NCBI GenBank assembly: GCA_019912385.1
Contig: JAIOIW010000022.1
Location: 1-40,863, forward strand
Direction: 5' to 3'
Origin: Notoacmeibacter sp.
GTDB lineage: Bacteria > Pseudomonadota > Alphaproteobacteria > Rhizobiales > Rhizobiaceae
DNA length: 40,863 bases
Shown here: positions 17,469 to 27,582 of the stretch, one piece after another
Layout: every line of letters starts with the position of its first letter
How positions within the stretch are numbered: the stretch's first letter is position 1
The notes under the pieces: generated by a model
Seen by the model: the letters and a program-made list of their open reading frames with translations, nothing else
Databases searched by the model: none
Told to the model about the DNA's origin: nothing
Position numbers and translations under genes: made by a program

Positions 17469-17853
17469 TGCGTGACCTTCCCGACAGTTTTGTAATACGG
17501 CCAGCGTTGCGCGTTCGCCATTGAAATGCAAGCCCTTGCGGCCGGGCGCCGCCGGGTCTGTCCGCACGGGCTGTTGGAGGCTGAAACATTCTGTCGGAAT
17601 TGGTGATCCGGTCGCCGCATTTCAGCCCTTTTCCGGCCAAACCGACGCCTCAATGAGAAGTGACGATCCAACCGTTGCCTGAGACGGTTCGATCCGGCGG
17701 CGGACCGTAAACCCCCAAGCCCCCCGCCCGCGGGACGTTTGTCGGATCGAACCAACCTCGCAAGAAAAGCTTCGACTACGTGCGGGAAAGCACCGATTTA
17801 CCGGCCGTAACGGCCGGTATCTTTATGTGCCGAAGCTTTTCATCATGGCTGTT
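17469..17853. repeat. 385-base intergenic region with several exact inverted repeats
   Basis: No credible gene is seen here. Exact inverted repeats are GGCTGAAA/TTTCAGCC (17579-17586 and 17620-17627), GGTTCGATCCG/CGGATCGAACC (17686-17696 and 17743-17753), GAAAAGCTTCG/CGAAGCTTTTC (17764-17774 and 17831-17841) and, nested in the last, TACCGGCCG-TAA-CGGCCGGTA (17799-17819). A further 11-base stem with one mismatch, 17665-17675 with 17684-17694, uses the same bases as the 17686 arm, so the two cannot form together. On the minus strand this follows the DUF1223 stop and precedes DUF2794. It could be a terminator complex, a small RNA, a structured leader or a palindromic repeat element; sequence alone does not decide. 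Confidence 0.6.
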
Positions 17854-18603
17854 TCAGTAAGTCAGCATCGCTGATCCGATTACCGGGCCCGGCATGTCTC
17901 CCGGGCCAAAGGCCTGGACGAGCACGGCGCAACCGCCGCCGCCTTTCGCCTCGATCTCGCCTTCCGGCAATTCGAAGCGCACCGGCTCGCCGTGCCACAT
18001 GCCGGCGGTGTGCCAGCCCGTGACCGCATTCCAGTACTCGACCGTGCGGCCGCGGTTCTCGCCCCGTTTGACTGCAACTTCGCGCACCGCATCGAAATAG
18101 ACCACGATCACGCGGGCATTGCGGACAGCGCCCCTCGCACCGCCCACGGATATGCCGAGCATGTCGTGCTCCTGCGTGATCGCGACGTCCACCATCTCGT
18201 TGCTGCCGGCCTTCGCGTCATTGTTGAGCAAGGACCAGATGGTGTCGCTTCTGGAACCGGTAACGTGGTTTCGCCCGTTGACGACGGCCTGCGGCGTATA
18301 GATCCAGGCATTGTCCAGGCTTGCCTGGTAAGCCTCCTGGCGCTGGGTGTTCTCCGGGCGCGCCATGTTGTCCTTCCAGCCGAGATAGTCCCAGTAGTCG
18401 ACGTGGTAGGCGAGCGCGATGACGTCGCCGCGCCTGGCCAGTTCGCCGAGAAAGGCGTCGGCGGGCGGGCAGGACGAACAGCCCTGGCTGGTGAACAGTT
18501 CCACCACGCCGAGCGGCTTGGCGATCTCGCCGGCAACAGTCGTGCCGGTCCAGCAAAGCGCGGCGATCGCGAACGGGACCAGACGGGCAGAAATGCTTTT
18601 CAT
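17854..18603 (-). CDS. DUF1223 thioredoxin-fold secreted protein
   Basis: A 249-residue protein with a signal peptide (about residues 1-24, ending TTVAG). The mature N-terminus reads VVELFTSQGCSSCPPAD, so a C-x-x-C pair sits in a thioredoxin-like fold as is normal for DUF1223. It is followed by the conserved YHVDYWDYLGWKD and YTPQAVVNGR stretches. Family members are periplasmic and of unknown function; a redox role is suggested by the CxxC but unproven. It lies downstream of aconitase in the reading direction of neither gene's terminator: acnA ends at its own terminator 120 bases upstream. Confidence 0.87.
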   Translation of the reverse strand: MKSISARLVPFAIAALCWTGTTVAGEIAKPLGVVELFTSQGCSSCPPADAFLGELARRGDVIALAYHVDYWDYLGWKDNMARPENTQRQEAYQASLDNAWIYTPQAVVNGRNHVTGSRSDTIWSLLNNDAKAGSNEMVDVAITQEHDMLGISVGGARGAVRNARVIVVYFDAVREVAVKRGENRGRTVEYWNAVTGWHTAGMWHGEPVRFELPEGEIEAKGGGGCAVLVQAFGPGDMPGPVIGSAMLTY

Positions 18604-18720
18604 CGGCTGGAACGGTCCTTGGGAGGCAGGTTGTCTTCGATGGCCGGATATTAGGCGAAATCCCCCTTCAAGAGAAAGTCACGTTGCGGTGAGAGGGCAA
18701 TGGCGGGCGGCGGCGTGGAA

Positions 18721-18753
18721 ACGAAAATCGCCGGGCCCGGCGGGCCCGGCGAT
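18721..18753 (-). terminator. Rho-independent terminator of acnA
   Basis: ATCGCCGGGCCCG (18727-18739) and its exact reverse complement (18741-18753) flank one base, giving a 27-base perfect palindrome. On the minus strand it is followed by TTTTCGTTT. It sits 25 bases after the acnA stop codon. Confidence 0.88.
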
Positions 18754-18778
18754 CTGAACATCAGCGCTGCCGATCGCG

Positions 18779-21472
<2,694 letters not shown>

Positions 21473-21793
21473 GTGCCTTCGTCCTTCCAAGTCTGGCCGA
21501 TCTGGGGCGAACGCCATGCAGAAAACGCAGGTGCGGGTGCAGTCATTTCCGCTATTCACCCCGGCGGCGGCTGGGAAAGCCGGGCGCGCTCGATCGGCGC
21601 AAAGATTTCTCCATGCCGACCGCTGGCATGGTTGCGGGGCTTATAGGTAATTTTGTACAAGGACGCCAGACCGACCAAAGGCAAATTTGCAGCGCCGCAG
21701 GATTTTGCCGGTTCAAGGCCCCGCGACGGGCAGTATCGGGGTGTGCGAACGATGTCCGACCGAGTTGATCCAATCCGGCCGGATCGTGTCCCG
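21473..21793. promoter_or_regulatory. 321-base divergent region between acnA and ccmA
   Basis: No gene is seen here. It contains a 7-base hairpin, CCATGCC-gaccgct-GGCATGG (21611-21631), and a perfect 12-base palindrome, ATCCGGCCGGAT (21773-21784), ending nine bases before the ccmA start. AT-rich TTATAGGTAATTTTGTACAA at 21641-21660 is the most promoter-like stretch, but I cannot pair it with a convincing -35 box in either direction. No typical iron-responsive box was recognised. Confidence 0.4.
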
Positions 21794-22402
21794 ATGCGCA
21801 TCGAGGCACGGAGCCTGGCTGGCGAGCGGGGCGGCGAAATCATCTTTTCCGGCGTCTCCTTCGATCTCGGCGAAGGCAAGGGGCTGATCGTCACCGGCGC
21901 CAACGGCTCGGGCAAATCGACATTGCTGCGAATCATCGCCGGGCTGCTGGCCCCGGCCGAGGGCGACATGGTGCTCCACGGGGCGAGCGAGGACTACCCC
22001 ACGGCTCAGGCCGCCTGCCACTATCTCGGCCCTCTCAACGCGATGAAGCCGGCGCTGAGCGTCAACGAAAACCTCGCCTATTGGCAGGCGTTCAACGGCA
22101 ACGCCCATCTCGACATCACGGAAGCGCTGGAGATGGTCGGGCTGGAGGCGATCGGGCACCTTCCGTTCGGCTATCTTTCGACGGGGCAGCGGCGGCGGAT
22201 CTCGATCGCCAAGCTGCTGGTGTCGTGGCGGCCCGTCTGGCTGCTGGACGAACCGACGGCAGGCCTCGACAGGGCATCGGAGAAGCAGTTCGCGGCGCTG
22301 ATGGAAGCGCATATGGAAGACGGCGGCATCGTCATTGCCGCTACGCATCTGCCCTTGGGGCTGGAAGGCGTCGGCGAACTTGCGATGGGGGAATACGCCT
22401 GA
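21794..22402 (+). CDS. ccmA: Cytochrome c biogenesis ATP-binding export protein CcmA
   Basis: A 202-residue ABC ATPase of the heme-handling CcmABCD complex, which releases holo-CcmE. Walker A GANGSGKST is at residues 35-43, the signature reads LSTGQRRR, and Walker B is VWLLDEPT. The ATG at 21794 gives the normal CcmA length and N-terminus; an ATG at 21752 would add 14 residues. It overlaps ccmB by one base (TGATG). The operon ccmA-ccmB-ccmC-ccmD-ccmG is tightly packed; ccmE, ccmF, ccmH and ccmI are not here and must lie elsewhere, as usual in this order. Confidence 0.94.
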   Translation: MRIEARSLAGERGGEIIFSGVSFDLGEGKGLIVTGANGSGKSTLLRIIAGLLAPAEGDMVLHGASEDYPTAQAACHYLGPLNAMKPALSVNENLAYWQAFNGNAHLDITEALEMVGLEAIGHLPFGYLSTGQRRRISIAKLLVSWRPVWLLDEPTAGLDRASEKQFAALMEAHMEDGGIVIAATHLPLGLEGVGELAMGEYA

Positions 22403-23067
22403 TGTGGGCGCTTTTCATCCGCGATTTCAGGCTCGGCGTGCGCGCCGGCGGCGGGGCGCTGGTCGGGCTGCTGTTCTATCTCGCCGTGGTCGCGGTGATC
22501 CCGTTCGGGGTCGGGCCGGATCTCAATCTGCTGGCGCGGATCGGCCCGGCGATCCTGTGGATCGGCGCGTTGCTGGCAAGCCTGCTGGGGCTCGACCGGC
22601 TGTTCCAGGCCGACCGCGAGGACGGTTCGCTCGACCTGCTGATCATGGCGGGCGACCGGCACCTGCTGGCGCTGACCGTGTTCGTCAAATGCCTGGCGCA
22701 CTGGACGGCGAGCGTGCTGCCGCTGGTCGTCGCCGCGCCGCTGCTCGGCCTGCTGATGAACATGGAGCCGGCGGGCATCGGGGCGACCACGGCAACGCTC
22801 GCCGCCGGCACGCCGGCGATCACCTTCATCGGCGCGGTCGGGGCGGCGGTCGCCGTGGCGCTGCCGCGCGGCGGCCTGCTGGTCTCGGTGCTGATCCTGC
22901 CCTTTGTCATCCCCGTCCTTATTTTCGGCGTATCGGCGGCCTATGGCGCGGTCAACGATCCTGACCCGTTCTGGCCGCCATTCCTGATCCTGAGCGCGCT
23001 GACGCTGTTCTTCGCCGTGCTCGGCCCGGTGGCTGCGGGTGCGGCATTGCGATCGGGCACCGATTGA
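22402..23067 (+). CDS. ccmB: Heme exporter permease CcmB
   Basis: A 221-residue inner-membrane protein with six hydrophobic helices, the membrane partner of CcmA. Recognisable blocks are LFIRDFRLGVRAGGGALVGLLFY at the N-terminus, GLDRLFQADREDGSLDLL after the second helix, and ITFIGAVGAAVAVALPRGGLLVSVLILPFVIPVLIF in the second half. Translation starts at the A of the ccmA stop codon (TGATG), so the two are coupled. A 45-base gap separates it from ccmC. Confidence 0.94.
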   Translation: MWALFIRDFRLGVRAGGGALVGLLFYLAVVAVIPFGVGPDLNLLARIGPAILWIGALLASLLGLDRLFQADREDGSLDLLIMAGDRHLLALTVFVKCLAHWTASVLPLVVAAPLLGLLMNMEPAGIGATTATLAAGTPAITFIGAVGAAVAVALPRGGLLVSVLILPFVIPVLIFGVSAAYGAVNDPDPFWPPFLILSALTLFFAVLGPVAAGAALRSGTD

Positions 23068-23112
23068 CCGCGGTCAATTGCAGAGTGCACATGGGAGGGC
23101 TATGTAGGCGCC

Positions 23113-23877
23113 ATGAGTGAGACACAGGTCCAGACAGGCTGGATTTCCGGCCTGGCCAATCCGACCCGCTTCATCGCGATCGCCGACCGGCTGGTCCCGT
23201 GGCTGGCGGGCATCGCGTTTATCCTGCTGGCTGCCGGCCTCTACATGAGCTTCACCGCGCCGGAGGACTACCAGCAGGGCGCCACGGTCAGGATCATGTA
23301 TATCCACGTGCCGTTCGCCTGGCTTTCGATGATGGTCTATTCGATCATGGCCGTATCGGCGCTCGGCACGCTGGTGTGGAAACATCCGCTGGCCGACGTC
23401 TCGGCCAAGGCGGCCGCGCCGATCGGCGCCGTGTTCACCCTGCTGGCGCTGATCACCGGCTCGGTCTGGGGCAAGCCGATGTGGGGCACGTGGTGGGTCT
23501 GGGACGCGCGGCTGACCTCCGTCTTCGTGCTGTTTTTGATGTATCTCGGCGTCATCGCGCTGACGCGGGCCATGGACGATCCGGGAAAGGCGGCGCGCGC
23601 GGCGGCAATCGTCACGCTGGTCGGCTTCATCAACATCCCGATCATCAAGTTCTCGGTCGACTGGTGGAACACGCTGCACCAGCCGGCGGCGGTGTTCCGC
23701 ATGGATGGGCCCACGATCCATTCCTCGCTGTTGTGGCCGCTGGCGATGATGGCGCTGGGCTTCACCGTGCTGTTCTTCGCGCTGCACCTGATGGCGATGC
23801 GCACCGAAATCTGGCGGCGGCGCGTCATCGCCATGCGCCGCATCGCCGCGCGCCGCGCCGACCGCAAGGAGCCGTGA
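23113..23877 (+). CDS. ccmC: Heme-delivery protein CcmC
   Basis: A 254-residue, six-helix membrane protein of the heme-handling family, which loads heme on CcmE. The tryptophan-rich WWD motif is at about residues 124-133 (WGTWWVWDARLTS). The flanking histidines that ligate heme lie in YIHVPFAWLSM and in the later MDGPTIHSSLLWPL segment. The N-terminus is about ten residues longer than in E. coli. A single base separates its stop codon from the ccmD start. The C-terminal tail is Arg-rich and cytoplasmic. Confidence 0.95.
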   Translation: MSETQVQTGWISGLANPTRFIAIADRLVPWLAGIAFILLAAGLYMSFTAPEDYQQGATVRIMYIHVPFAWLSMMVYSIMAVSALGTLVWKHPLADVSAKAAAPIGAVFTLLALITGSVWGKPMWGTWWVWDARLTSVFVLFLMYLGVIALTRAMDDPGKAARAAAIVTLVGFINIPIIKFSVDWWNTLHQPAAVFRMDGPTIHSSLLWPLAMMALGFTVLFFALHLMAMRTEIWRRRVIAMRRIAARRADRKEP

Positions 23878-23878
23878 C

Positions 23879-24043
23879 ATGAGCCACGAAGCCTATGTTT
23901 TCGCGGCCTATGCGATTTCCGCGGTGGCGCTGGCCGGTCTCTTCGCCTGGATCCTGATCGACCAGGCTGCGCGCCGGCGCGAACTGGCCGAACTGGAGGC
24001 TCACGGCGTGCATCGCCGATCAGAAAGGGGCGACAAGGCATGA
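23879..24043 (+). CDS. ccmD: Heme exporter accessory protein CcmD
   Basis: A small gene of 54 codons between ccmC and ccmG. The product starts MSHEAYVFAAYAISAVALAG, has one transmembrane helix (about residues 8-29) and a charged cytoplasmic tail (ARRRELAELEAHG), the standard CcmD design: it helps release holo-CcmE from the CcmABC complex. It starts one base after the ccmC stop and overlaps ccmG as ATGA (24040-24043), so position as well as sequence supports it. Confidence 0.93.
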   Translation: MSHEAYVFAAYAISAVALAGLFAWILIDQAARRRELAELEAHGVHRRSERGDKA

Positions 24044-24618
24044 GCGAGGAAACCCCGGTGACCGGTGCCGGCCCGCGGCGGTGGGTGGTGGCGCTTCCCT
24101 TCATCATCTTCGTGGCGCTTGCCGCCGTCTTCCTGCTGCAACTGATGTCCGGGCGCGACACCTCCATCGTGCCGTCGGCGCTGATCGGCCAGCCGGCACC
24201 GAAGACCGAATTGCCGCCGCTCGATGGCTCCGACCTGCCCGGCTTCAGCACCGAGGCGATGAAGGGCCAGCTCACGCTGGTGAACGTGTGGGCGTCGTGG
24301 TGCGTGCCCTGCCGTCAAGAACATCCGATCCTGATGGACCTGGCCAAGGACGGCAGGTTCAAGCTGGTCGGGTTCAACTACAAGGACAAGCAGGAAAACG
24401 CGATGAAGTTCCTCACCGATCTCGGCAACCCGTTCGTTGCGCTCGGCGTCGACGAAAGCGGTCGCGCTGGAATCAATTGGGGCGTCTACGGTGTGCCGGA
24501 AAGCTATCTCGTCGGGGCGGATGGCACGATCCTGTGGAAGCAGATCGGCCCGTTCACGCCGGACGCGGTGCGAAGCCAACTCATGCCGGCGGTCGAGAAG
24601 GCTCTGGCTGGCGATTGA
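24040..24618 (+). CDS. ccmG: Thiol:disulfide interchange protein CcmG/DsbE
   Basis: A 192-residue periplasmic thioredoxin anchored by one N-terminal helix (about residues 13-37, VVALPFIIFVALAAVFLL). The redox site WCVPC is at C88 and C91. The conserved GVYGVPESYLVGADG block with its cis-proline supports the CcmG subgroup rather than general thioredoxin. It reduces the apocytochrome c or CcmH disulfide before heme ligation. It is the last gene of the ccmABCDG operon and converges with septation protein A, 19 bases away. Confidence 0.94.
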   Translation: MSEETPVTGAGPRRWVVALPFIIFVALAAVFLLQLMSGRDTSIVPSALIGQPAPKTELPPLDGSDLPGFSTEAMKGQLTLVNVWASWCVPCRQEHPILMDLAKDGRFKLVGFNYKDKQENAMKFLTDLGNPFVALGVDESGRAGINWGVYGVPESYLVGADGTILWKQIGPFTPDAVRSQLMPAVEKALAGD

Positions 24619-24637
24619 CGGGCCACTTTGCCGCGCC

Positions 24638-25285
24638 TCATTCTTCCTTCTGTTCCTCCAGCGTATGGCGCATGATCAGCGGCATCTGCGAAAGCGTGAA
24701 GGCGAAGGTGATCGGCATGATGCCCCAGACCTTGAACGCCACCCACGTATCGGTGGAGAACATCCGCCAGACGAACTCGTTGGCAATCGCGAGGAAAAAG
24801 AAGAACAGCCCCCAGCGCAGTGTCAGCTTGCGCCAGCCTTCGGCGTCCAGCGCGAAGGCGGAATCGAACACGTAACCCAGCAGCGAACGGCCGAAGGCGA
24901 GACCTCCGAGCAGGACCGCGCCGAAGAGCGTGTTGACGATGGTCGGCTTCATCTTGATAAAGATCTCGTCCTGCAGCCAGAGCGTCAGCCCGCCGAAAAC
25001 CAGGACGATGACGCCCGAAACAAGCGGCATGATCGGCAGGGTGCGCGTCAGCGCCCATGAAACCGACAGCGCGAGCACCGTGGCAATCATGAACAGCGCG
25101 GTTGCGACGAACAGCGGCCCGCCAATGCCGCCAAGCCCGGGGAAATGGCCGACCAGCCAATCGCCGCGTGCGTTGGCGAAGAAGAACACCAGCAGCGGCC
25201 CGAGTTCCAGCGCAAGCTTGAGCAGCGGATTGATGGTCTTGCGTTGAGGATCGGACGGATCGCGTTCGAAAATCGGTTCGTGCAT
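24638..25285 (-). CDS. yciB: Septation protein A / YciB (IspZ family)
   Basis: A 215-residue inner-membrane protein with about six hydrophobic segments. Typical blocks are [20 protein letters not shown] at the N-terminus, [19 protein letters not shown] in the middle and [26 protein letters not shown] near the end. YciB proteins affect septation and envelope integrity. The ATG at 25285 is preceded by AGGAG; a start at 25312 would add nine residues without a ribosome site. In several Hyphomicrobiales this gene neighbours ftsY and ccm genes, as here. Confidence 0.94.
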   Translation of the reverse strand: MHEPIFERDPSDPQRKTINPLLKLALELGPLLVFFFANARGDWLVGHFPGLGGIGGPLFVATALFMIATVLALSVSWALTRTLPIMPLVSGVIVLVFGGLTLWLQDEIFIKMKPTIVNTLFGAVLLGGLAFGRSLLGYVFDSAFALDAEGWRKLTLRWGLFFFFLAIANEFVWRMFSTDTWVAFKVWGIMPITFAFTLSQMPLIMRHTLEEQKEE

Positions 25286-25429
25286 GGGAGCTCCTGTGGG
25301 CCGGCCGCACACACCTAGGATATCGGAAGGGTCATTGCCAGCCCTTCGGCGACTTTCCGCTTCTGCGGCAATTGCGTCGCGGCCGTATCGACACGGCGGA
25401 GAATCTGGTTACCCATCCCCTAGGCGATA

Positions 25430-25557
25430 GGCGTGGTCCAATAGTCCAACGCCGGCGTTCGAACCGGCGCATGGGGGACAATGGGCCGCCTCGCAGAGCC
25501 TGCAACCGTGCGCTTGGCGCCTTGCAAGGGGAGCACCCGATAGGAGGGAGAACTCCC
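25430..25557 (+). promoter_or_regulatory. Structured leader with mutually exclusive hairpins
   Basis: GGCGTGG (25430-25436) can pair with CCAACGCC (25446-25453) with one bulge. CGCCGG (25450-25455) can instead pair with CCGGCG (25464-25469) around the loop CGTTCGAA. The two share 25450-25453. Farther on, AGGAGGG (25542-25548) overlaps a small hairpin, GGGA-GAAC-TCCC (25546-25557), that could mask a ribosome site. The arrangement suits translational or attenuation control of the following gene, but this is inference. Confidence 0.3.
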
Positions 25558-26067
25558 GGCCTGGCATTTCTCGCCGCCGCAATGCTCTTGCCGGCGCAGG
25601 CCGCCGCCTGCGCGGTCTTCATCACCGCGGGCGGCGAATTGCGCGGCGCGCGGCTGGTCGACCTGCCGGACGGCATTGCAACGGGCGTGCTCGACTGTAC
25701 CGGCGAACGCCATCCGGCGCAGTTCTGGACGCTGGCGATCGATCCCGGCCAACCGAATATCGGCGTGCGCGACAACAAGCTGATCGATACCGTCCACACC
25801 GGGCCGCTGACCCGTCTCATCTCGGCGCGGGTCGCGGACCATGTCCGTGTCCTGGTGCTGGAACGAAGCGAAACGGCGCCACTGTCGCTGTCCGACGTCC
25901 CGCCCAAACGGGCCGGTTTCCGCCGCTTCGTCACCTTCTGCGACAATATCGAGGGTGGCGACCCGCTCGACTGCTCGATCGGGCGGGTCAGGATAAAGGC
26001 GCGGGCGAGCCCGCGGCATCTCGACGATGACGGCTATCCCGACAGCACCCTTCACGAGATCAGTTAA
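25471..26067 (+). CDS. Hypothetical secreted protein, start uncertain
   Basis: I do not recognise this protein. The clear part is a hydrophobic segment GLAFLAAAMLLPAQAAA, which looks like a signal-peptide core and cleavage site, followed by about 150 residues (from CAVFITAGGELRGARLVDL to DGYPDSTLHEIS) with four cysteines and mixed beta-type composition. The ATG at 25471 would give a 33-residue polar extension before the hydrophobic segment. TTG 25522, CTG 25561 (11 bases after the strong AGGAGGG at 25542-25548) and ATG 25582 are alternatives. The CTG start agrees best with a signal peptide and a ribosome site, but CTG starts are rare. It might also be a gene whose original start was lost. Confidence 0.5.
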   Translation: MGDNGPPRRACNRALGALQGEHPIGGRTPGLAFLAAAMLLPAQAAACAVFITAGGELRGARLVDLPDGIATGVLDCTGERHPAQFWTLAIDPGQPNIGVRDNKLIDTVHTGPLTRLISARVADHVRVLVLERSETAPLSLSDVPPKRAGFRRFVTFCDNIEGGDPLDCSIGRVRIKARASPRHLDDDGYPDSTLHEIS

Positions 26068-26091
26068 TATGACGGCCGGTCGAGGCTGCAC

Positions 26092-26214
26092 GTGATCAGC
26101 TTCCCGACACCCAATTCGGCCCGTCTGGCCGGCGATCTGTCGCTGTGGATCGGTGCGATCAACGCGGTCAGCGACATCCTGAAGCCGGAAGAGACGGCGT
26201 CGACGGAACGCTAG
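26092..26214 (+). CDS. Small hypothetical ORF, 40 residues
   Basis: A GTG-initiated frame encoding VISFPTPNSARLAGDLSLWI and then GAINAVSDILKPEETASTER. The middle could form an amphipathic helix. It follows the secreted hypothetical by 24 bases and ends on a TAG that overlaps the stop codon of the convergent ftsY. There is no clear ribosome binding site and no recognised family. It fills the gap exactly, which favours a real short gene or a remnant of the upstream one, but chance remains likely. Confidence 0.25.
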   Translation: MISFPTPNSARLAGDLSLWIGAINAVSDILKPEETASTER

Positions 26215-27560
26215 ACAGCCATCTCGCCGGTGCCCGCGATCACGGCGGCGAAATCCGCGGCCGAGAACGGTTCCAGGTCGTCGACCTGCTCGCCGATGCC
26301 GATGAAATAGACCGGCAGCTTGTGCTTCGCGGCAATGGCGACGAGGATGCCGCCGCGCGCCGTGCCGTCGAGCTTGGTCATGACGAGGCCGTTGACGCCG
26401 GCGACATTACGGAAGATCTCCACCTGAGAGAGAGCGTTCTGGCCGGTAGTGGCGTCGAGCGTCTGCAGCACCGTATGCGGCGCCTCGGGATCGAGCTTGC
26501 CGAGCACGCGGACGATCTTGGCCAGTTCGTCCATCAGTTCCGCCTTGTTCTGAAGGCGTCCGGCGGTGTCGATTATCAGCACGTCGACACCTGATTCGCG
26601 CGCCTTCTCGTAGGCGTCCCAGGCGAGACCCGCGGCATCGGCGCCGAGTTTCGACGAGACCACCGGCGCACCGACGCGTTCGCCCCAGATGTACAACTGC
26701 TCGATCGCGGCGGCGCGGAACGTGTCGCCGGCCGCCAGCATCACCGACAGGCCGCCGGCCGTGAGCTTTGCCGCCAATTTGCCGATGGTTGTGGTCTTGC
26801 CGGTGCCGTTGACGCCGACGACGAGGATGACGTGCGGCTTCACCGACAGGTCGAGTTCCAGAGGCCGGGCGACCGGTGCCAGCACCTTCTCCACTTCCGC
26901 GGCCATGATGGCGCGGACTTCCTCGCCGGACACATTCTTGCCGTAGCGGCTGGCGGCCAGCGCGCCGGTGACGCGCAACGCCGTTTCGACACCGAGATCG
27001 GCCTGGATCAGCACATCCTCGAGATCCTGCAGCGTGTCCTCGTCGAGCCTGCGCTTGGTGAAGACGGCGGCGATGTTGCCGGTGAGATCGCGCGACGACC
27101 GCGCGAGGCCCGAGCGCAGCCGCTGCAGCCAGGACTTTCCTGGCTCCGGCGCGGCAGGTTCGGGCTCAGGGGCCTCTACGCGCTCGACCGATTTCGAAAC
27201 CGTGACCTTGCCCTGCGGCCCGGCAGCCGGTTCGGCCGCCCGTGCAGGCGGTTCGGAAACGGGCGGGATCTGGGCTGTTTCTTCCTCTTCTCCGGTAGCC
27301 TCCGGGGCCGGTTCCGGCCCGACCCCGGGTTGCGGTACGGGGCGCCGGGGTTCGGGCGGTTGTTCTGTTTCCGGTTCGGTGAATGCCTCGGTGACAGGTT
27401 CGGCCGCTGCCGGTTCAGGCTCCGGTGTCCGCTGATCTTCGGCGGGTTGCGCGGGCACTTCGGCGGTTTCGATGCCGACGGGCGGTTCACCTCCGGCGGG
27501 AATCTCCTCGACCTTCTTGTCGCCGAAGGAAAAGATCTTCTTGATGAATCCGAGCGCCAT
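26211..27560 (-). CDS. ftsY: Signal recognition particle receptor FtsY
   Basis: A 449-residue SRP GTPase receptor that docks ribosome-SRP complexes at the membrane. The N-terminal half (to about residue 150) is acidic and rich in Pro, Glu and Ala, the A domain, after a basic amphipathic start MALGFIKKIFSFG that binds lipid. The NG domain holds G1 GVNGTGKTT (about residue 249), DTFRAAAIEQL, DTAGRLQNK and TKLDGTARGG. The ATG at 27560 gives the conserved N-terminus; a GTG at 27572 is also in frame. It is the last gene of dapF-mtaB-ftsY, 22 bases after mtaB. Confidence 0.96.
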   Translation of the reverse strand: MALGFIKKIFSFGDKKVEEIPAGGEPPVGIETAEVPAQPAEDQRTPEPEPAAAEPVTEAFTEPETEQPPEPRRPVPQPGVGPEPAPEATGEEEETAQIPPVSEPPARAAEPAAGPQGKVTVSKSVERVEAPEPEPAAPEPGKSWLQRLRSGLARSSRDLTGNIAAVFTKRRLDEDTLQDLEDVLIQADLGVETALRVTGALAASRYGKNVSGEEVRAIMAAEVEKVLAPVARPLELDLSVKPHVILVVGVNGTGKTTTIGKLAAKLTAGGLSVMLAAGDTFRAAAIEQLYIWGERVGAPVVSSKLGADAAGLAWDAYEKARESGVDVLIIDTAGRLQNKAELMDELAKIVRVLGKLDPEAPHTVLQTLDATTGQNALSQVEIFRNVAGVNGLVMTKLDGTARGGILVAIAAKHKLPVYFIGIGEQVDDLEPFSAADFAAVIAGTGEMAV

Positions 27561-27582
27561 GCGGCGTGTCACTCCGTGGTTT

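Noticed and set aside
17660-17760. tRNA-like GGTTCGATCC at 17686-17695
   Set aside because: It resembles a T-loop but there is no cloverleaf around it; it is an arm of an inverted repeat.
21641-21660. A promoter for ccmA or acnA in the AT-rich TTATAGGTAATTTTGTACAA
   Set aside because: No -35 box at acceptable spacing on either strand, so it is mentioned only as part of the divergent region.
21653-21793. An upstream start for ccmA at 21653 or 21752
   Set aside because: The added residues do not resemble CcmA N-termini, and the ATG at 21794 gives the normal family length.
23107-24618. A complete cytochrome c maturation system
   Set aside because: Only ccmA, B, C, D and G are present; E, F, H and I are absent here. 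Split ccm loci are normal in this order, so this is not a finding.
25411-25478. A possible tRNA around GTTCGAACC at 25457-25465
   Set aside because: A T-loop-like sequence is present, but the T-stem has a mismatch, the 5' and 3' ends do not pair as an acceptor stem, and no D-arm or anticodon arm can be drawn.
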